A stretch of 64,000 bases of DNA, taken from Cephalotus follicularis. Lineage: Eukaryota; Streptophyta; Magnoliopsida; Oxalidales; Cephalotaceae. Position 1 is the stretch's first letter. Each line of letters starts with the position of its first letter. The notes beneath the pieces are model-generated. The model saw only the letters and a program-made list of their open reading frames with translations. It was not told the origin of the DNA and searched no databases. A program made the position numbers and the translations under genes. The stretch is from assembly GCA_001972305.1 (NCBI GenBank), contig BDDD01000532.1, forward strand, positions 430,169-494,168, given 5' to 3'. This document shows, in pieces, positions 59,447 through 64,000 of this stretch.

Positions 59447-61194
59447 AGCATCCCTGTCGTAACAATCTGTCCGCATGCAAAGCCGAAATCATCAGAACAA
59501 ACAATGGCTCTAAGGTGCCAAGAAACCGAAAAGGTGGTCGTCCCGGAGGACTAAAAACCACTACTTTCTGATGACAATCCACCTGAGCAAAGCTAGCAGA
59601 CAACCAATCCATGCCAAGAATCACATCTAGGAAATCCATCGGTAAAACAATAAGATCGGCTAATAAGCAACGATCATCAATCTCAACAATACAATCTCTA
59701 CATACTCGACCGGTGGTCGCTGAATCACCGAGAGGTGGGGATACCTCCATAAAGAAAGGAAGGTACTCGGGTCTCAACCCAACATGGGAGACAAAATGCA
59801 ATGCATTGAATGAATGGGATGAACCTGGATCAATAAGAACCCGCGCTGGATGCTGAAAGAGTCGAATGGTACCTCCAATCACAACATTTGACCCTGCTGT
59901 AGCACTCGGTTCCATAGCGAACACTCTAGCCTGAACTATCGGAGCAGAACCCATAGGCTGCTTCCCCCTGGACTGCGAAGTCCCACGGGAAGTAGACGGT
60001 ACACTAGCTGTTGGAACTGGTGGAGGCGGTGCCCGCTGTGTCTGATCAAATCCTCTAAGACGAGAACTCCGAGGACAATCTCTAGCAATGTGGTCAGGAC
60101 TACCACAAACCAAGCAATGGCCCAAGAACCATCTATAATTCTCAGAAGTATGGTTGGTAATCTGACAATGCACACAAGGTACCGCAGCACTCTGATTACC
60201 ACTCTCAGAAAGTCTAGAGACTAGGTGCTGAAGATCGGCCTCCTCAACGTGCGTTCCTCTATCTGCCTCTCCTCTGAGAACGGGACAGATTCCCGCTATC
60301 CTGATTACTGCCCTGAGAACCAGGTGAGGGGCTACTATCAGTCTTCTGTGATTTAGCACTGCCACTGTCACTACCACTCTGCCAAGAAGAAGGAGTAGGC
60401 CTGGTACGGGCTGCATTCCTCATCAGTTTAGCCTCAGCTGCAATATCCTCAAGCTGCATAGCTCGGGAAGAAATATCTGATATGGAGGTTAACCGCAAGG
60501 GAGTCAATTGCCTCCTTAAATCCAATCTCAGTCCCCAAAGGAACTTCTTTGCTCTACGCTCTTGGCCTTCCACTAAGTATGGGGCAGATCGGGCTAATTG
60601 CATGAATCTCGCCTCATACTCAGCAACTGTCATGCTTCCTTGTACCAAGTTAGCAAATTCAATCTCTTTTCTGTCTATCTCTACCTGAGGGTAGTACCAT
60701 GCATTGAATTCTCTTTTGAAGGCATCCCAAGAGCGGACTGTACCATTCCTTGTCCAATCTGTGTTAACCATAGCCCACCAGTGCTCGGCTTCTCCTTGGA
60801 GCATATACACTGCCAATACCAATTTCTGTTCATCATCACATCCCATGACCTCAAAGATCTTTTCCAGATGGGTTAGCCAAGACTCAGCAAGTGTAGGATC
60901 AGGGAATCCTATAAATGCTGGAGGCTGCAACTTTAAGAAGCGGCTCAACATGTCTTCCCTCCTTGGTCTACGTTCCATTCTAGCCTGTTGGCGTCCCATC
61001 AGAGTATGCATCTGTCCCATGGTAGCACAACATTGTCTCCAAACCTCAGGGTCAGCACCCACTGGTGGAGCATTGGGATCATACTCTGGAAAAGCATTAC
61101 CAGGAGCTGGTTCATCATCAATAGGAACAGGGGCAGGAGCAAGGGCAGGAGCATTCCTTCCACCCCGCCGGCCACGCCTTCCTCTGTTTTCCAT
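59447..61194 (-). pseudogene. Tekay gag and protease
   Basis: Gag starts at ATG 61194 (MENRGRRGRRGGRNAP), the only start that matches the other copies; an upstream in-frame ATG at 61230 lies in the leader. Gag core EAEHWWAMVNTDWTR and KKFLWGLRLDLRRQL. The frame shifts near 60260 owing to a small deletion, then two CCHC knuckles (CVHCQITNHTSENY with the last Cys lost, and [14 protein letters not shown]). A protease with [10 protein letters not shown] and ILGMDWLS follows. A TAG at 59447 ends the frame before RT. Confidence 0.92.
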
Positions 61195-61361
61195 TACTAT
61201 AAGAGACAACAATGGGATGATCAGATGCAATTACTTTCAATTCCAATATCAATCTCTTTTCCAATAACAATAGCATGAATAAGCAAGAACACATATCATG
61301 CAAATCCATTCAGTCAATCTCAATCAACGCATTTATATACTTAGCTAGCAGGCCGACCAAT

Positions 61362-61374
61362 GTCTCTGATACCA
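61362..61374 (-). promoter_or_regulatory. Primer binding site of Tekay element
   Basis: Minus strand TGGTATCAGAGAC, three bases from the LTR edge at 61378; tRNA-Met type. Confidence 0.9.
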
Positions 61375-61377
61375 TAA

Positions 61378-61879
61378 TGTAACACCCCGCGCCCGCAGGG
61401 CGGAGACGTGGCATTACTCTTAATCCAATACACAATATAATGGTCGGGACTAGCAAAATAAAAATGCGGAAAAACTTAAAACTTTGCAATACATATCAGT
61501 TGCGGAAGAAACAATACAAATCCATCCAAACAGTACAATGAAAAGCTTTTACAATACAGTCTTTTACAATACATCATCAATCCTTCAATACAGTATTACA
61601 GTACAATACATAACAAATCAATCCTTTTGCTACGATGTCTCAGTCAGCTCTGCGATGCCCAAACGGTCATGCAATCGAGTCGAGTCTTCAATCTTTCTGT
61701 CCGCTGCTACCTGCTGCCCTACCTATGCCGCACACAAAGGTACAACACAGCCCTACCCCGAAGGATGAGGTTAGCCACACCGGCTAAGCAGAAACCCCAT
61801 GCAGCATGTATGCATGTACAATGTGCAATATCGGTGACAATCTATACAATATCAATGTGCGGTGTACAATATATATGCA
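61378..61879 (-). mobile_element. 5' LTR fragment interrupted by CACTA element
   Basis: The same LTR as 54072-56524 for 502 bases; the sequence then turns into a CACTA terminus. The last three bases (GCA) are the likely left target duplication. The rest of the LTR must lie beyond the right edge of the window. Confidence 0.9.
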
Positions 61880-61894
61880 CACTACAGGAAAAGG

Positions 61895-62340
61895 GAGCAA
61901 CGGCGAGGGCACTTCCCCTCGCCATCCCCTCGCCATTGAGTCAACGGCGAGGGCATGGCGAGGGGACCACACCCTCGCAAATTTACTCCTCGCCAGCTAG
62001 TACGGCGAGGGTACGGCGAGGGGACGACGAGGGTAGCGTCCCCTCGGCATTTACTGCCCTCGCCACGCAGAGGGCATGGCTAGGGCTATTCACCCTCGCC
62101 ATGCCCTCTCCATGGCGAGGGCACGGCAAGGGTATGGCTAGGGTGCTGGGCTGCTAGCCATCCCCTACCTCGCCATGGCCTCGCTATGCCCTCGGAAAAT
62201 GGCGAGGGTATGGCTAGGGCCGGACTGCCCGTCATCGCCACCCATCACCGTGGCCTCGCCATGCCCTCGACATGGCGAGGGTTAATGCCCTCGTCGTCAA
62301 CAGTATCTACAGAACGCCCTCGCCATGCCCTCGCTATTCT
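61895..62340. repeat. CACTA subterminal repeats
   Basis: Roughly twenty copies of GGCGAGGG(CATGGCGAGGG) or its complement CCCTCGCCAT in about 440 bases, in direct and inverted arrangement. This spurious GC-rich repeat array gives open frames (for example to 62157) that are not genes. Confidence 0.85.
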
Positions 62341-62578
62341 GCAGAAACCTTGACAGCAACTATCAGCAAAATCTCTACCCTAAACTCCAAGCAAAACCTA
62401 CAATTCATTTCAACAGCAACCACAACAGTTTATATTTGATAATTCTCAGCAATAGACACATTTCATTCATTCTGGACTAACCAAACAATGGAAAAAAGTT
62501 GTAAGTATTTTATACAAAGAATAATCTGTCAAATACATAATAGTGTTAGAATATGTTATATACAACAACGGACTACTA
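62341..62578. other. Presumed 3' UTR of the CACTA gene
   Basis: AT-rich non-coding sequence between the subterminal repeats and the stop codon of the minus-strand gene at 62579. No other feature is visible. Confidence 0.5.
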
Positions 62579-63928
62579 CTACTGGTCATCGCTATCACTA
62601 TCCTCCGAATCTCCGGATGGCTGGAAGGGGGGGTGCCGAGACCGCGGCGAACTGTGATCAGATGGTGTGCGTGTGGACCGAGACTCCATCATCATCTGCG
62701 TCATATTAGCCATAAAAGTCTCCATCTTCGACTCCATCCGGTCCAACTGGCCTTGAATGTCTGGCCCTGGGGTGCTCTGTGACGGTTGTGAAGTGAATGG
62801 GTAACTCTGACCTCCCACTCCCGGCTGAGTACCTCGAAGTGCTTGTGATAGCATCTTCATGGAAGTCATATAGTTCCCTAATCCACGGATCTTGCCCTTC
62901 CGCGGACCCCCAGTAGCCTTCGTCCATGCCATGACGTCGAAGGGAGCCGGCACCCTAGTACCATCGGGGCCCTCCACAGTATCCGGCCCAGCAGCAGCCC
63001 GGTACTTTTCCTACAAAAAATACAAGATTAATCAATTAAGTGATTAAACATATACAAGATTAATCAGTTAAGTGACATTCATTTCAGTTTGTAACTCACC
63101 ATCCTCTCCATTATAATAGGAGATGGAAGAGTATCATCCCCCGCCTTCTTATGGGTGTCTAAGTATACATCCACGTGCGGTTTCCCCTTGGCCACCTGCA
63201 AGTCAAATGGTATTTTGAATTAGTTTGAAACAAAAATTAAGTTTATTAATCACCATAATCATAAATGTAGTGTATTACTTACCCCAATCTGCAACTGTCT
63301 CTCCATAGTGTGACTGCCGCCAGTGTAGGTGGTGTGTGCTTCGTTCGCCCTATTGACGGCATTTGTTCTTGCCCGCTTCTGAAAATCCTCGGACATCCAC
63401 ATGTTCACCATTTCATCCCACACTGGCCGTGGTATCTCTGCAGGGCCATGCTGCATGCAATCCGGGCCCATCTGCTGCACCCCAGCGCCCGTCATAGCCC
63501 TCCTCCTATAGTTACGCATCCATTTTGGGTAATTCTCCTGCGCGTAACTATAGAATGGCTGTCTGCTGTGTGCATCAGATGGAAGAAATTGGAAGTACTC
63601 CTACAAAACATAAGTGCCAAAACAATTAGTCGGTCAAAAACAACCTAAATAATATTTACGATAAATTGAAATAGTTTTACCCACCAATAATTTCTCCCAC
63701 AGTAGTTCCTTCTCTGCATTAGGCCACTGGCTCCAAGTGATCCATGGCTGTAGTATTCAGCTCTTGATGATGGACGCTATCGTGTTCTTCACGTCCATCT
63801 CCTCAAAACACCTGCAATTAAACAAACAATTATGAGCACATACAGTACAGGTTTAAAAAAATGTACTCAAATTACTAGTCACTTTACCCATTCGGACTGA
63901 TATGCCGAATAGGTCTAACGTCATCCCC
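62579..63928 (-). pseudogene. TNP1/Ptta-En-Spm-like protein gene, partial, with introns
   Basis: Exons inferred from GT-AG borders on the minus strand: 63928-63888, 63811-63685, 63600-63283, 63195-63100 and 63010-62579 (stop). Joined phases are consistent. Motifs: WPNAEKELLWEKLL; YPKWMRNYRRRAM; RPVWDEMVNMW; SEDFQKRARTNAVNRA; a TYTGGSHT...ERQ stretch typical of this plant transposase family; GKPHVDVYLDTHKK; and a Ser/Pro-rich, acidic C-terminus. An in-frame TGA in the 63811-63685 exon (after SIIKS, probably from a Trp codon) suggests it is dead. The 5' part lies beyond the window. Confidence 0.75.
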
Positions 63929-64000
63929 CTGCGGGGGCAAGGGTACAAAAACTTAGTCCAAGGGTAGTCGCTGCCTACTCCCCTCGATCATCCCCCGCCT

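Larger units (their letters stand above)
54072..61879 (-). mobile_element. Tekay/Del chromovirus with gag-pol and two LTRs
   Basis: Minus-strand element: 3' LTR 54072-56524, polypurine tract, chromodomain, integrase, RNase H, RT, protease, gag, primer site, then the first 502 bases of the 5' LTR before a CACTA insertion at 61880. Over the first 420 or so bases the two LTRs differ at about 20 positions by eye (about 5%), so it is not recent. It inserted into ORF2B of the pararetrovirus. All domains are present, but stops and frameshifts make it non-autonomous. Confidence 0.93.
61880..64000 (-). mobile_element. CACTA (En/Spm) transposon, one end
   Basis: Begins with CACTACAGGAAAA, the characteristic terminal inverted repeat, inside a Tekay LTR. 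The subterminal zone is packed with CCCTCGCCAT-type motifs in both orientations, as expected for transposase binding sites. A minus-strand, intron-containing gene related to TNP1/Ptta-type proteins follows. The other end and the TNPD-type transposase are off-window. It is the youngest layer of the nest. Confidence 0.88.

Noticed and set aside
61362-61374. TGGTATCAGAG motifs as tRNA gene ends
   Set aside because: Only the 3'-terminal complement is present, next to LTR or viral leader edges; no tRNA cloverleaf is visible.
54072-61379. Tekay copy as an active element
   Set aside because: Stops in integrase and before the chromodomain, a frameshift in gag, loss of a catalytic Asp, about 5% LTR divergence and a disrupted 5' LTR.
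61627-62157. 176-codon frame crossing the LTR/CACTA boundary
   Set aside because: It spans two unrelated elements and reads through subterminal repeats; a chance fusion.

Overview
This window looks like plant nuclear DNA, most likely a eudicot, and it consists almost entirely of transposable elements and old viral insertions. I found no convincing host gene, rRNA, tRNA or CRISPR array. The evidence is Ty3/gypsy Tekay/Del-type chromovirus genes, long LTRs with 5-bp target-site duplications (TSDs) and tRNA-Met primer sites, a CACTA transposon end, and a decayed endogenous pararetrovirus (family Caulimoviridae) whose capsid, protease, RT and accessory ORFs resemble the genus Florendovirus as I remember it.

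The backbone from about 5.7 to 54 kb is a rearranged, mostly head-to-tail array of viral copies, nearly all on the minus strand. Two kinds of viral unit alternate. Type A carries protease-RT-RNase H plus an accessory ORF with repeated SPTEIE motifs (called ORF2A here). Type B carries capsid and CCHC zinc knuckle plus a different accessory ORF (ORF2B). Both share the intergenic region, the tRNA-Met primer site, the N-terminal ORF start (MNKLC) and, in most copies, the movement protein. This fits a bipartite virus.

Exact TSDs show what later landed in the array. Solo LTRs: 6139-8496 (CTCTA), 11602-14422 (ATTTC) and 48093-51337 (TGTTT). A 7.1-kb composite with inverted terminal arms: 18315-25456 (TCTAT). 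A long LTR at 28073-40757 (AATCA) was itself hit by a multimeric Tekay element at 31774-40686 (CACGT). A second Tekay element (54072 onward) interrupts the right end of the array, and its 5' LTR is cut at 61880 by a CACTA transposon that runs off the window with a TNP1-like gene. Bases 1-5718 are non-coding and remain unassigned.

Every coding region carries stops, frameshifts or deletions, so nothing appears intact. Many Tekay stops look like C-to-T decay of methylated sites. The layered order is: virus first, then LTR elements, then Tekay, then CACTA.
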